A stretch of 45,904 bases of DNA, taken from positions 1 through 45,904 of the forward strand of contig CALRBA010000007.1 in assembly GCA_943353835.1 (NCBI GenBank). Direction: 5' to 3'. A model generated the notes under the pieces. The model saw nothing but the letters and a program-made list of their open reading frames with translations. It made no database searches and was not told the DNA's origin. Made by a program: the position numbers and the translations under genes. The stretch is from Candidatus Nomurabacteria bacterium (GTDB lineage Bacteria > Patescibacteriota > Minisyncoccia > Phycocordibacterales > Phycocordibacteraceae). This document shows positions 16,527-23,082 of this stretch, one piece after another; the stretch's first letter is position 1, and the number at the start of each line of letters is the position of its first letter.

Positions 16527-17042
16527 TTAACTGCGAGAAGTAATAGTGAACTTGTGCGAATCGTCGCACATATCTGTGAAGGCGTGCGCCGCCTCTTTTA
16601 ATTTCGCTGATGAGGATTTGCCGAATGAGATAACCTCCACCTGACAGCCTTCGTTCATGTCCAAATATTGAATGAGTGGAACAAAGTCTCCGTCGCCAGT
16701 AACGAGAACTACCGTGTCCAGTTTAGGAGCGAGCTTCACTGCGTCTATAGCGAGCCCGACATCCCAGTCGGCTTTCTTCGCACCATCGGCGAATACCTGA
16801 AGGTCCTTAACCTTCGTTTCTATGCCCATCTTGGTGAGCGCTTCAAAGAAGTTCTTCTCTTCTCCGCTCTCTGTCTTAATCACGTAGGCGATAGCGCGCA
16901 CGAGGATGCGGCCGCCGACTGCCTCATCCAAGATGGCGCCGAAGTTGACGCGCGCCTTGTAGAGGTGTTTGGCGCTGTGATATAGATTCTGCGTGTCAAT
17001 GAATACGCCGACACGCTGGGCTGGATGTTTGATAACTGCCAT
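16527..17042 (-). CDS. NYN-domain (LabA/DUF88-like) putative ribonuclease
   Basis: A 171-residue protein with the NYN variant of the PIN nuclease fold. Acidic motifs appear in order: GVFIDTQNLYHSAK (residue ~12), KKADWDVGLAIDAV (~90) and VLVTGDGDFVPLIQYL (~112), followed by VEVISFGKSSSAKLKEAA. These aspartates coordinate the metal in NYN/PIN nucleases, so RNA cleavage is plausible; the substrate is unknown. Upstream DNA is AT-rich without a Shine-Dalgarno sequence. It lies between rpsO and a membrane-protein gene on the same strand, with a gap of about 80 bp to rpsO. Confidence 0.85.
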   Translation of the reverse strand: MAVIKHPAQRVGVFIDTQNLYHSAKHLYKARVNFGAILDEAVGGRILVRAIAYVIKTESGEEKNFFEALTKMGIETKVKDLQVFADGAKKADWDVGLAIDAVKLAPKLDTVVLVTGDGDFVPLIQYLDMNEGCQVEVISFGKSSSAKLKEAAHAFTDMCDDSHKFTITSRS

Positions 17043-17120
17043 AAAAATAATTGCTTATATAAAACGAAATAATAAAAGTCAGTGGATTAACCACTACTCA
17101 CATCTTACCACTTAAAAAAC

Positions 17121-17387
17121 TTACTTATTAAGTCCGAGCTTCTTGATAAGCGCATTGTAACGGCGCTTGTTTGAAGTTTCCAAATAACGTAGATGCGAAC
17201 GTCGGTCGGCAACCATCTGGAGAAGTCCTCTGCGAGAATGAAAATCCTTGGGGTTTTTCTTCAAGTGCTTGGCGAGCTCGTCAATCTGCCGCGAGAGAAG
17301 CGCGATCTGCACATCGGCTGAACCGGTGTCTGTGTCGTGCATGGCGGTTCCTTTAATAACCGCTATCTTTTTCTTAGTGGTAAGCAT
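17121..17387 (-). CDS. rpsO: Ribosomal protein uS15
   Basis: An 88-residue uS15, which binds the central domain of 16S rRNA early in 30S assembly. Family landmarks: DTGSADVQIALLSRQIDEL, HLKKNPKDFHSRRGLLQMV, RRSHLRYLETSNKRRYNALI and the terminal KKLGLNK. Length and end are standard. A TTGCGC -35, 17-nt spacer and TGG-TAGGGT -10 end 8 nt before the ATG, so the mRNA should be leaderless. That leaves no room for the classical S15 autoregulatory leader found in E. coli or Geobacillus. Confidence 0.96.
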   Translation of the reverse strand: MLTTKKKIAVIKGTAMHDTDTGSADVQIALLSRQIDELAKHLKKNPKDFHSRRGLLQMVADRRSHLRYLETSNKRRYNALIKKLGLNK

Positions 17388-17517
17388 GTATTGCTACCCT
17401 ACCACGCCTTGTGAAATCGCGCAAGTGTTGCAGAATACTTATTCTAATATTGTGCGCACATCACCGACTCCCACCTTCGCGACATCCATAAAAAATATCA
17501 CGGCCAGAATCGTAGTT

Positions 17518-17549
17518 AAAAAAATGGCGGCGCTCGCTACGAGCGCCGC
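17518..17549 (-). terminator. Intrinsic terminator of the 17556-17915 gene
   Basis: On the minus strand the stem GCGGCGCTCG / CGAGCGCCGC (10 bp, 3-nt loop) is followed by CATTTTTTT. It lies just past the stop of the minus-strand gene. Confidence 0.8.
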
Positions 17550-17555
17550 AGAGGT

Positions 17556-17915
17556 TCATGAGAAACTCGTTGGTTGGATTTGATTCCTCTCATTGAGTTC
17601 TTCAAAGTTGAGAAGGGTCCATCTAAATTTGCCGGACCATTTATCAAGGCCGAAAACCACATAGACCTCTTCATCTCCCCAATCAGAGTATTCGCTATTT
17701 CTTTTCTCCAGTGCATCAAGAGCGGACACTCTGAGAATATCCCTTCCTTCGCCGAGACCGTGACGCCCTACCCAGTAGTAACCGTCACATTCACACACGC
17801 CCCACTCAGCAAAGTTTATTTCTCTTCTTCTTGCCGGACCAGTCAAACGGTCAAGTGGAACGAAGATGAAGGTCCCTGGGTCTGCCTGCACAGTCCCAGC
17901 TTTTAGTTTAGGCAT
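17556..17915 (-). CDS. Small protein with a Shine-Dalgarno start, unknown
   Basis: A 119-residue soluble protein I do not recognise. Notable stretches are GTFIFVPLDRLTGPARRREI, WGVCECDGYYWVGRHGLGEG, and VYVVFGLDKWSGKFRWTLLN; it is rich in Trp, Tyr and Gly and probably a small beta-barrel-like fold. AGGGAGAGAAAG before ATG 17915 is a clear Shine-Dalgarno sequence, rare in this window. A longer in-frame ORF to 18080 would overlap the divergent exonuclease gene and is rejected. It has its own terminator and a probable -10 inside a palindrome shared with that gene. Confidence 0.7.
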   Translation of the reverse strand: MPKLKAGTVQADPGTFIFVPLDRLTGPARRREINFAEWGVCECDGYYWVGRHGLGEGRDILRVSALDALEKRNSEYSDWGDEEVYVVFGLDKWSGKFRWTLLNFEELNERNQIQPTSFS

Positions 17916-17959
17916 CTTTCTCTCCCTGGTGAAAGGACAGTATGAGGTGCAACCCACCG

Positions 17960-17970
17960 TGATACTATCA
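17960..17970. promoter_or_regulatory. Palindromic shared -10 of the 17556 gene and exonuclease III
   Basis: TGATA-C-TATCA is a perfect palindrome. On the plus strand TGA-TACTAT ends 7 nt before ATG 17976. On the minus strand TAGTAT lies over the same bases and would give a ~40-nt leader holding the Shine-Dalgarno sequence. Confidence 0.55.
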
Positions 17971-17975
17971 TTTTT

Positions 17976-18740
17976 ATGCGCATTGTCTCCTGGAACGTGA
18001 ATGGACTGCGGTCGCTCGCGAAGAATGAGTATTGGGAATCTTTCTTGCGGGGGGTGAAACCCGATATCTTCTGTCTCCAAGAGACCAAGGCCAATCCGGA
18101 CCAGCTTTCTCCCGCGCTCCTCTCCCCTGATGGCTATTCGGCATTCTTCTCTTCCTGCCAGATTAAGAAAGGTTATAGCGGCGTCGCCCTCTATTCAAAA
18201 ATAGAGCCCCTCAAGGTTATTTACGGCATGGGTATCAAAGAATTCGACCAAGAAGGCCGCCTCATCGGTGCAGAATATGACGACTTCTGGCTGATTAACG
18301 CCTACTTCCCCAACGGCGGACAGGGCCACGCGCGGTTGGATTATAAAATGCGTTTCTATGATGCTTTTCTCACTTTTATTGAGAAATTACGCAAACAGAA
18401 GCCAGTCATATTCTGTGGCGATGTAAACACGGCACATGAAGAAATAGACTTGGCGCGGCCAAAAGAAAATGAAGGAGGTACGGGCTTTCTCCCCGAGGAA
18501 CGCGCGTGGATAGACGAGGTAGTAGCCGCTGGATATATTGATACATTCCGCCATCTCCATCCTCACACCAAAGACGCCTATACCTACTGGGACCAGATTA
18601 CTCACTCGCGCGACCGCAATGTCGGCTGGCGCATTGATTACTTCTTCGTCGCAAGCGAATTCATAAAACGGATAAAAAAGGCAGACATCCACCCCCTAAT
18701 CTACGGCTCCGACCACTGCCCTGTTTCCATAGTGTTGTAG
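17976..18740 (+). CDS. xthA: Exodeoxyribonuclease III / AP endonuclease
   Basis: A 254-residue Mg-dependent AP endonuclease and 3'-5' exonuclease of base excision repair. The family motifs are intact: RIVSWNVNGLRSL, FCLQETKANPDQL (metal-binding Glu), GYSGVALYSK, WLINAYFPNGG, FCGDVNTAHEEIDL (Asp/Asn pair), GWRIDYFFVA and the final SDHCPVSIVL with the catalytic His. Length is normal. The mRNA appears leaderless (see the palindromic promoter). No neighbour on its strand; a large non-coding block follows. Confidence 0.96.
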   Translation: MRIVSWNVNGLRSLAKNEYWESFLRGVKPDIFCLQETKANPDQLSPALLSPDGYSAFFSSCQIKKGYSGVALYSKIEPLKVIYGMGIKEFDQEGRLIGAEYDDFWLINAYFPNGGQGHARLDYKMRFYDAFLTFIEKLRKQKPVIFCGDVNTAHEEIDLARPKENEGGTGFLPEERAWIDEVVAAGYIDTFRHLHPHTKDAYTYWDQITHSRDRNVGWRIDYFFVASEFIKRIKKADIHPLIYGSDHCPVSIVL

Positions 18741-18863
18741 AAAAAGAGCAACATCAAGGTTAATCTCATCGACGAAAACCGCATTGCGGCGAACCGTTGA
18801 GTATGTCCGCTATTCCGATTCTAGAGTCGTTTTGATTTCAAGTGCTCGTTGCATAATATGGTC

Positions 18864-18987
18864 GCAAAGAACACTTCCCTCTCATAAAGGACATTTCGAC
18901 TTACTCAGTGCAGGCAGTTATCCACAGGGTGTCCTTTACAATGTCCTTTACTAGAATATGATTGCAAATGAAGCGGATGTTCTTTAC
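18864..18987. repeat. Five copies of a TGTYCTTTRY motif around a perfect DnaA box
   Basis: Copies: 18864-18873 (minus, TGTTCTTTGC), 18884-18893 (minus, TGTCCTTTAT), 18930-18939 and 18942-18951 (plus, TGTCCTTTAC, 12-bp period) and 18978-18987 (plus, TGTTCTTTAC). Between them at 18918-18926 is TTATCCACA, the exact DnaA-box consensus. A sixth motif copy at 21210-21219 sits near TGTGGACAA (21184-21192), a one-mismatch DnaA box. This block has no convincing gene and may belong to the replication origin or a regulatory hub. Confidence 0.5.
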
Positions 18988-19210
18988 ATAGTTCCTTCAT
19001 CGGCGTCAGAGTGCTATCGACGAGAGTTCCTGCCCACGCTCGCGGCGTACCCGCTACACAAGCCCATCGGCACGGCTCCCCTTGGAGAGAAGCGCCAGAC
19101 GCACATCAGTAATCTAAACAAAAGCTGCCCACATTTCTCGGGCCGTAAGCACCATTTAACGCCCCTGCTCCTTTACGCTAACGGCCACCACTTGGGTGGC
19201 TTTGTTGTTT
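18964..19210 (+). ncRNA. Candidate small RNA ending in an intrinsic terminator
   Basis: About 245 nt lie between a possible -10 (TAGAAT 18952-18957 or TACAAT 18937-18942) and a good terminator. Near the 3' end GGCCGTAAGC (19141-19150) can pair with GCTAACGGCC (19177-19186, one mismatch). That pairing shares GCC with the terminator stem, so the two are mutually exclusive. I see no tmRNA, RNase P, SRP or 6S signature. An 84-codon ORF fills the same stretch but has a His/Pro/Cys-rich unprotein-like composition. The 5' end is a guess. Confidence 0.4.
19184..19210 (+). terminator. Intrinsic terminator of the candidate RNA
   Basis: GCCACC-ACTTG-GGTGGC followed by TTTGTTGTTT on the plus strand. Confidence 0.7.
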
Positions 19211-19228
19211 AAGTCAGACTTAAACAGA

Positions 19229-19244
19229 TGTTACACGTGGAACG
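19229..19244. promoter_or_regulatory. parS-like site (13/16)
   Basis: TGTTACACGTGGAACG compared with the bacterial consensus TGTTTCACGTGAAACA. It is intergenic, next to the long inverted repeat. Confidence 0.4.
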
Positions 19245-19320
19245 CGAGGGAATAAGGTTTTTTGAGAGTGTGCCAAGTGCAGCGAAGCGAAACGCTCTCA
19301 AAAAATATTATTCCCGAGCG
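19243..19320. repeat. Long imperfect inverted repeat before the cca stop
   Basis: GGGAATAA-(2)-TTTTTTGAGAG on one side (19248-19268) is mirrored by CTCTCAAAAAA-(2)-TTATTCCC (19295-19315), with a 26-nt centre. The T-run precedes and the A-run follows the stem on both strands, so this is not a standard terminator but a cruciform- or hairpin-forming element at the convergent end of cca and the candidate RNA. Confidence 0.6.
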
Positions 19321-19325
19321 GTACT

Positions 19326-20789
19326 TTAGCAAACGTGATGTTTTTCCATTATATGTTTTATTTCCTCATCTTCTGCCTCTTCCCTCCTCTTTTTCCCAGC
19401 TTCTCCAAGTTTTTTTAGCTCATCTTCGGGTAATTTAAGTAGCTCTTCGATGCGCTTATCTAGATATTCTTCTGTATTTAAATCCACATTGTCTAGCACC
19501 TCCTCTAGGAGCGCATTTAGTGCCCAACCAATTACAGGACCCGCTTTCACGTGGAACTTCTCCATAATGCGACCCCCATCGATATTAAGCATCGTTACTG
19601 AAATCGGGTCTCGGAGCGCCTGGTCCACCATAGCCTTATACTTACGGAACCTAAAAGGCTGTTCCTTAGGCCTGCCAGTGCCTATACGGTCGCAGATGCG
19701 TAGATTAAGCAGATCTTGTATGTTCTCTTCTCCTACATTCACAATCATACGCCTCACAGCCGAGAGAGTAATCTGTTCGGGGTCAGAGAAGAACATATGC
19801 CACCTCACTAATTTTACGACTTTCTCTATTGTTTCACGTGAAAAATGGAGGTCCTCTAAAGCCTTTTTTGTTACACGTGAACCAACTACGTCGTGTCCAT
19901 GGAATGTCCAATCATCTTTTTCATCGGAGCGACGACGCGTTTCAGGCTTAGCTATATCGTGATAGAGTCCGGCGAGACGGATATCAAAACTCCATCCCTT
20001 ATCGGCAGCATGTTGCATAGTGCGGAGATTATGACCGAAAACATCATAAGAGTGCGCCTGATTCTGTTCTATACCGATACCTCGAATGAGATCCGGTACG
20101 ATATATTCAAGGATACCGAGTTGTTGGGCGAGGACGAGAGCATTCATCGGCTGGTTTGAATTCAGTATGCGCATAAACTCATCGCGAACCCTTTCACGTG
20201 AAACAAGGCCTAAATGCTTACCATTTTCACTTATTGCAGTTGCTGTATTGCCATCAATACCGAAGCCGAGCTCGGCGACAAAACGTACTGCACGCAACAT
20301 TCGTAGAGCGTCCTCGTTGAAGCGCAGAGAGGCGTCGCCCACGGCCCGTACCAATTTATCCTTTATGTCCTTTTGACCGTCATATGGGTCAATTAAATGT
20401 CCTTTAGACTCATCCATGGCGATAGCATTGATTGTGAAGTCGCGTCGCGCTAGGTCGCCGAGCAGGGAAGTGCCGAACTCTACTTTATCCGGTCGACGCT
20501 TATCAGAATATTCTGATTCAGTGCGATACGGAGTCACTTCAATAATCGCGAGACGCGAATCCTCTGAACCTGTCTTCACACCGACAGTGCCATAATCGTT
20601 CTCGTAGAAGGAGTCGGGGGAGACGGCCTGAATATGCTCCGGAGAGGCGTTGGTTGTGATGTCCCAATCCTTAGGTTCTAGGCCGATTATAAGGTCACGC
20701 ACGCACCCTCCGACGAGATACGCTTCAAAGCCCGCTTCTCGCAGGCCACTGCTAACTTTAGCGACTTCATTCGGAATGCGATATTGCAT
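19326..20789 (-). CDS. cca: CCA-adding tRNA nucleotidyltransferase with HD domain
   Basis: Adds or repairs the 3' CCA of tRNAs; essential here because none of the four tRNAs in the window encodes CCA. 487 residues. Nucleotidyltransferase head: AYLVGGCVRDLIIGLEPKDWDITT (DxD metal site), RRDFTINAIAMD, and EDALRMLRAVRFVAELGF. A HD phosphohydrolase-like domain follows (LAGLYHDIAKPETRRRSDE, FHGHDVVGSR, WHMFFSD), then a charged helical tail. ATG 20789 is chosen: TGC-TACGAT ends 6 nt upstream; the TTG at 20795 would lie inside that spacing. The gene carries four parS-like sites in more than one codon frame. Confidence 0.93.
   Translation of the reverse strand: MQYRIPNEVAKVSSGLREAGFEAYLVGGCVRDLIIGLEPKDWDITTNASPEHIQAVSPDSFYENDYGTVGVKTGSEDSRLAIIEVTPYRTESEYSDKRRPDKVEFGTSLLGDLARRDFTINAIAMDESKGHLIDPYDGQKDIKDKLVRAVGDASLRFNEDALRMLRAVRFVAELGFGIDGNTATAISENGKHLGLVSRERVRDEFMRILNSNQPMNALVLAQQLGILEYIVPDLIRGIGIEQNQAHSYDVFGHNLRTMQHAADKGWSFDIRLAGLYHDIAKPETRRRSDEKDDWTFHGHDVVGSRVTKKALEDLHFSRETIEKVVKLVRWHMFFSDPEQITLSAVRRMIVNVGEENIQDLLNLRICDRIGTGRPKEQPFRFRKYKAMVDQALRDPISVTMLNIDGGRIMEKFHVKAGPVIGWALNALLEEVLDNVDLNTEEYLDKRIEELLKLPEDELKKLGEAGKKRREEAEDEEIKHIMEKHHVC
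19543..19558. promoter_or_regulatory. Weak parS-like site (12/16) in cca
   Basis: GCTTTCACGTGGAACT; core intact, outer bases differ from the parS consensus. Confidence 0.3.
19830..19845. promoter_or_regulatory. parS-like site (15/16) in cca
   Basis: TGTTTCACGTGAAAAA differs from the ParB-binding consensus TGTTTCACGTGAAACA at one base. Encodes HFSRET on the minus strand. Confidence 0.65.
19869..19884. promoter_or_regulatory. parS-like site (14/16) in cca
   Basis: TGTTACACGTGAACCA, 23 bp from the previous site and read in another codon frame (GSRVTK). Confidence 0.55.
20190..20205. promoter_or_regulatory. parS-like site (14/16) in cca
   Basis: CCTTTCACGTGAAACA; only the two outermost 5' bases differ from the parS consensus. 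Confidence 0.6.
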
Positions 20790-20795
20790 TTCCAA

Positions 20796-20801
20796 ATCGT
20801 A
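20796..20801 (-). promoter_or_regulatory. -10 box of cca, leaderless
   Basis: TGC-TACGAT on the minus strand, 6 nt before ATG 20789. The divergent tRNA-Arg promoter (TACTAT 20813-20818) is 12 bp away. Confidence 0.6.
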
Positions 20802-20826
20802 GCACAGTGCCGTACTATATTGACAC

Positions 20827-20898
20827 GCCCTCGTGGTGAAACGGATATCACACCTGACTTCGGATCAGGCAGTCCGGGTTCGATTCCTGGCGAGGGCA
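20827..20898 (+). tRNA. tRNA-Arg (anticodon TCG)
   Basis: Acceptor GCCCTCG / CGAGGGC, anticodon arm CCTGA-CTTCGGA-TCAGG with TCG anticodon (reads CGA), T-arm GGGTTCGATTCCT-type. CCA is not encoded (next bases are CAA after the discriminator A). Confidence 0.93.
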
Positions 20899-21014
20899 CA
20901 AGAGAGCGAATAGCGAGCTTGTGCTGAACGGATCGCGACGGCGCGAGCTGGTGTCGCGGAAATTTCTAGCAAGAAATTATCTGTGACCACTGGAAAGATA
21001 AATGTGGCGCATGG

Positions 21015-21020
21015 TATCAT
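21015..21020 (+). promoter_or_regulatory. -10 box of tRNA-Gly(GCC)
   Basis: TGG-TATCAT, ending 10 nt before the mature tRNA 5' end. Confidence 0.5.
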
Positions 21021-21030
21021 TCGCAGCGAA

Positions 21031-21101
21031 GCGGGCATGGTTCAGTGGTAGAACACGTCCTTGCCAAGGATGAGACGGGATTTCGATTATCCCTGCCCGC
21101 A
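21031..21101 (+). tRNA. tRNA-Gly (anticodon GCC)
   Basis: Acceptor GCGGGCA / TGCCCGC, anticodon stem-loop CGTCC-TTGCCAA-GGATG, T-arm GGGAT-TTCGATT-ATCCC. CCA is not encoded. Confidence 0.93.
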
Positions 21102-21103
21102 CA

Positions 21104-21164
21104 CGATTTTTTCGATGGTACTCCAGCGAGCAAAAATCGCGTCGGAAATAGCACATTTCCGACG
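21104..21164. repeat. Two inverted repeats downstream of tRNA-Gly
   Basis: CGATTTTT (21104-21111) pairs with AAAAATCG (21132-21139). Next to it CGTCGGAAAT (21140-21149) pairs exactly with ATTTCCGACG (21155-21164) around AGCAC. The second may be the tRNA terminator. The rest of 21165-21277 has no gene; it holds a DnaA-box-like TGTGGACAA and one TGTCCTTTAT motif. Confidence 0.5.
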
Positions 21165-21277
21165 TCGCTCGATAAAAATCAGCTGTGGACAAAATGGGGG
21201 ATACTGGGGATAAAGGACATGTGACATTTTATGAAGTCCGTGAAATACTGAGTAAATGAGCCATATTTATAAAAGCC

Positions 21278-21676
21278 GTGGATATTTCGTCTCTGACAAC
21301 TAAGGAGGTAGGCAACTTGGGCGAGAGTGTCGCATGTGAATACCTGCGTCGACACGGCTTCACTATCCGTGACCGCAACTATGTAAAGAAAACAGGTGAG
21401 TTGGATATCATCGCGGAGAAAGAAGATACCCTGCATTTTGTTGAAGTTAAGACCGTACTAGCCGAAGAATTTCCTCTAGCAGAATGTAAAGGCGAAGATG
21501 TGTATGACCCATCGCTTAACTTACATCAGGCCAAGGTGAGAAAAGTCGCGCGGACAGGAGAATGGTATGTCCTTGAGAAAAAGTGGGAGGGGGAGTGGCA
21601 GGTAGACGGATGCCTCGTCTGGCTCCGACGCCGAGACGGCATAGCGCGCGTCTCCTATCTCCCGCAAATCGTCTAA
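21278..21676 (+). CDS. yraN: YraN/UPF0102 family nuclease-like protein
   Basis: A 132-residue member of the YraN family, which has a restriction-endonuclease-like core and unclear cellular role. Motifs: VGNLGESVACEYLRRHGF (N-terminal helix), IRDRNY, GELDIIAEKEDTLHFVEVKT (the D-(E/D)xK metal site ELD...EVK) and ARTGEWYV. The GTG at 21278 keeps the conserved KE-VG-LGE helix. AAGGAGGT inside codons 10-12 could drive a TTG start at 21320, but that would delete part of the helix. Flanked by tRNA genes; it is the only protein gene on the plus strand here. Confidence 0.85.
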   Translation: MDISSLTTKEVGNLGESVACEYLRRHGFTIRDRNYVKKTGELDIIAEKEDTLHFVEVKTVLAEEFPLAECKGEDVYDPSLNLHQAKVRKVARTGEWYVLEKKWEGEWQVDGCLVWLRRRDGIARVSYLPQIV

Positions 21677-21699
21677 ACCTGATAATATGGGTAAACAAC

Positions 21700-21770
21700 C
21701 GGGGCGTAGTATACCGGTAGTACGTCTGCTTTGGGAGCAGATAGACCGGGTCCGATTCCCGGCGCCCCGA
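21700..21770 (+). tRNA. tRNA-Pro (anticodon TGG)
   Basis: Acceptor CGGGGCG / CGCCCCG, anticodon arm TCTGC-TTTGGGA-GCAGA with TGG, T-arm CCGGG-TCCGATT-CCCGG. TAATAT at 21683-21688 may be its -10. CCA is not encoded. Confidence 0.93.
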
Positions 21771-21773
21771 TGA

Positions 21774-22904
21774 TTAGAGATTGGCGGTCAGGATTGATTC
21801 AAGAGCATACATCTTGGGTGCGAAGTCGGCGATAGAAGCAGAAGTTTGTTTAGAGAGAAGGAGGTCGAGCGCGCTGCCCGTCTCGTTCGCGTACGCGGCG
21901 CGGATGTAGGACGCGGTGATGGCGTCCAGCTTACGGGTGTCGGTGGTGCCCTTTGTCGTGCTGGTGGTAATGGTGCCCACGAGCTTGCCTGAGGCATCTG
22001 CGACACCTCCACCCGAGGAACCTTCTTGCGCCGCGGCCGAGCCGCCGAGCGCGAGTACGTCAATGGTGTTGGTCACGAAGGTGAGCACTTCCTTCACCGA
22101 GCCGAAAACAATGGTGGGGAAGAGGGACGATTGTATCTGGCTTGATTCAAGAAACTGCGCGCCGTACGAGGCTATAACGACCGGTGTGCCAGTGTTTGGC
22201 GGAGAAATAGCGAGCGGAATGAATGGAAAGGAATTTGGAAGAGCATCTCTAGTCACAGACTTCGTAACAGCAAGAAAAGCGAAATCATATTCGCCGGTCC
22301 CGCTCGGATTCGCTTCTGTGAGAATCTTCGCATTCGCGTTAATCCATTCTGACGGAATGTAGATGAGAGAGGCTTCATATTTATCAATGGCCGGACTACC
22401 TGCGCGAATAGTGCAGGAGACGTTTCGGTCTGCGAGAAGGAAGTTCTGTGCGATGTGCGCGTTAGTGAGAATGATACCTTTAGAATCAACAATAACCCCG
22501 CTACCGCTTATGGAGCGGAGGCGGCTACCGGCGGGAGCATAGCAAATAATGTTCACGAGCGCGGTGCGGAGCGTTGATGCTGAAACGTCAAGTGAAGAAC
22601 TTTCTCTAGGAGAAATCGCGGTCTGAATTGAAGTCGTAATTTCTTCAAGAGGAGAGAGAACGATTGGAGCAGGAGCAGGCGGAGCAGATTTCTTTTTAGG
22701 AACTGAAGTTGATTGCACCTGTATGGAAGTTGTCGCTTCAATCTCTTTTAATTCAGTAACCTGTAGTACAGAAACAGTTGAGGATGCGACAGGAACAACT
22801 GTAGGCGGAGTTTGAAAAGTTGTTACGTTGTAAGAAATGGCGATTACAAAAATGCCTACGACGAGCGCCGTGACTGCACCGAGATATGATACGAAGCGCG
22901 ACAT
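21774..22904 (-). CDS. Membrane-anchored trypsin-like serine protease
   Basis: A 376-residue protease. One N-terminal TM anchor (YLGAVTALVVGIFVIAISY), a Pro/Thr/Ser-rich linker (KKKSAPPAPAPIVLSP), then a chymotrypsin-fold domain with the triad visible: GSGVIVDSKGIILTNAHIAQN (His), GEYDFAFLAVTKS (Asp) and AQEGSSGGGVADASG (Ser). It resembles HtrA/DegP protease domains, but no PDZ domain follows; the C-terminal 60 residues are helical. It probably degrades or processes envelope proteins. TAGCGT ends 6 nt before the ATG, a weak leaderless promoter. The gene ends 3 nt from tRNA-Pro, tail to tail. Confidence 0.87.
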   Translation of the reverse strand: MSRFVSYLGAVTALVVGIFVIAISYNVTTFQTPPTVVPVASSTVSVLQVTELKEIEATTSIQVQSTSVPKKKSAPPAPAPIVLSPLEEITTSIQTAISPRESSSLDVSASTLRTALVNIICYAPAGSRLRSISGSGVIVDSKGIILTNAHIAQNFLLADRNVSCTIRAGSPAIDKYEASLIYIPSEWINANAKILTEANPSGTGEYDFAFLAVTKSVTRDALPNSFPFIPLAISPPNTGTPVVIASYGAQFLESSQIQSSLFPTIVFGSVKEVLTFVTNTIDVLALGGSAAAQEGSSGGGVADASGKLVGTITTSTTKGTTDTRKLDAITASYIRAAYANETGSALDLLLSKQTSASIADFAPKMYALESILTANL

Positions 22905-22943
22905 ATGTATACGCTAACCTAAAAATGGTATTCTCGCACCATA

Positions 22944-23014
22944 GCGGGATTAGTTTAATGGTAAAACTGCAGATTTCCAATCTGCTGACAGGAGTTCGAT
23001 TCTCCTATCCCGCA
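22944..23014 (+). tRNA. tRNA-Gly (anticodon TCC)
   Basis: Acceptor GCGGGAT / ATCCCGC, anticodon arm GCAGA-TTTCCAA-TCTGC with TCC, T-arm GGAG-TTCGATT-CTCC. TATTCT at 22928-22933 is a likely -10. CCA is not encoded. Confidence 0.93.
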
Positions 23015-23026
23015 GAGTATAGAAAC

Positions 23027-23053
23027 AAACGCGGCGCCGGAGGCGCCGCGTTT
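23027..23053. terminator. Bidirectional terminator between tRNA-Gly and HU
   Basis: AAACGCGGCGCC-GGA-GGCGCCGCGTTT, a perfect 12-bp stem placed tail to tail between the two genes, with a short T-run on each side. Confidence 0.8.
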
Positions 23054-23082
23054 CCTGCCTACTACAAACTGCTTTCTGCTTA

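Noticed and set aside
17916-18080. N-terminal extension of the 17556-17915 gene
   Set aside because: It overlaps the exonuclease gene head-on and leaves the strong Shine-Dalgarno at 17915 unexplained.
18958-19212. 84-codon ORF on the plus strand in the non-coding block
   Set aside because: Its ATG touches a -10-like box, its stop lies in the terminator T-run, and the composition (His, Pro, Cys) is unlike the neighbours. A structural RNA explains the stretch better.
21303-21322. AAGGAGGT before TTG 21320 as the yraN start
   Set aside because: A start there would remove part of the conserved N-terminal helix; the SD-like run is explained by codons for Lys-Glu-Val.
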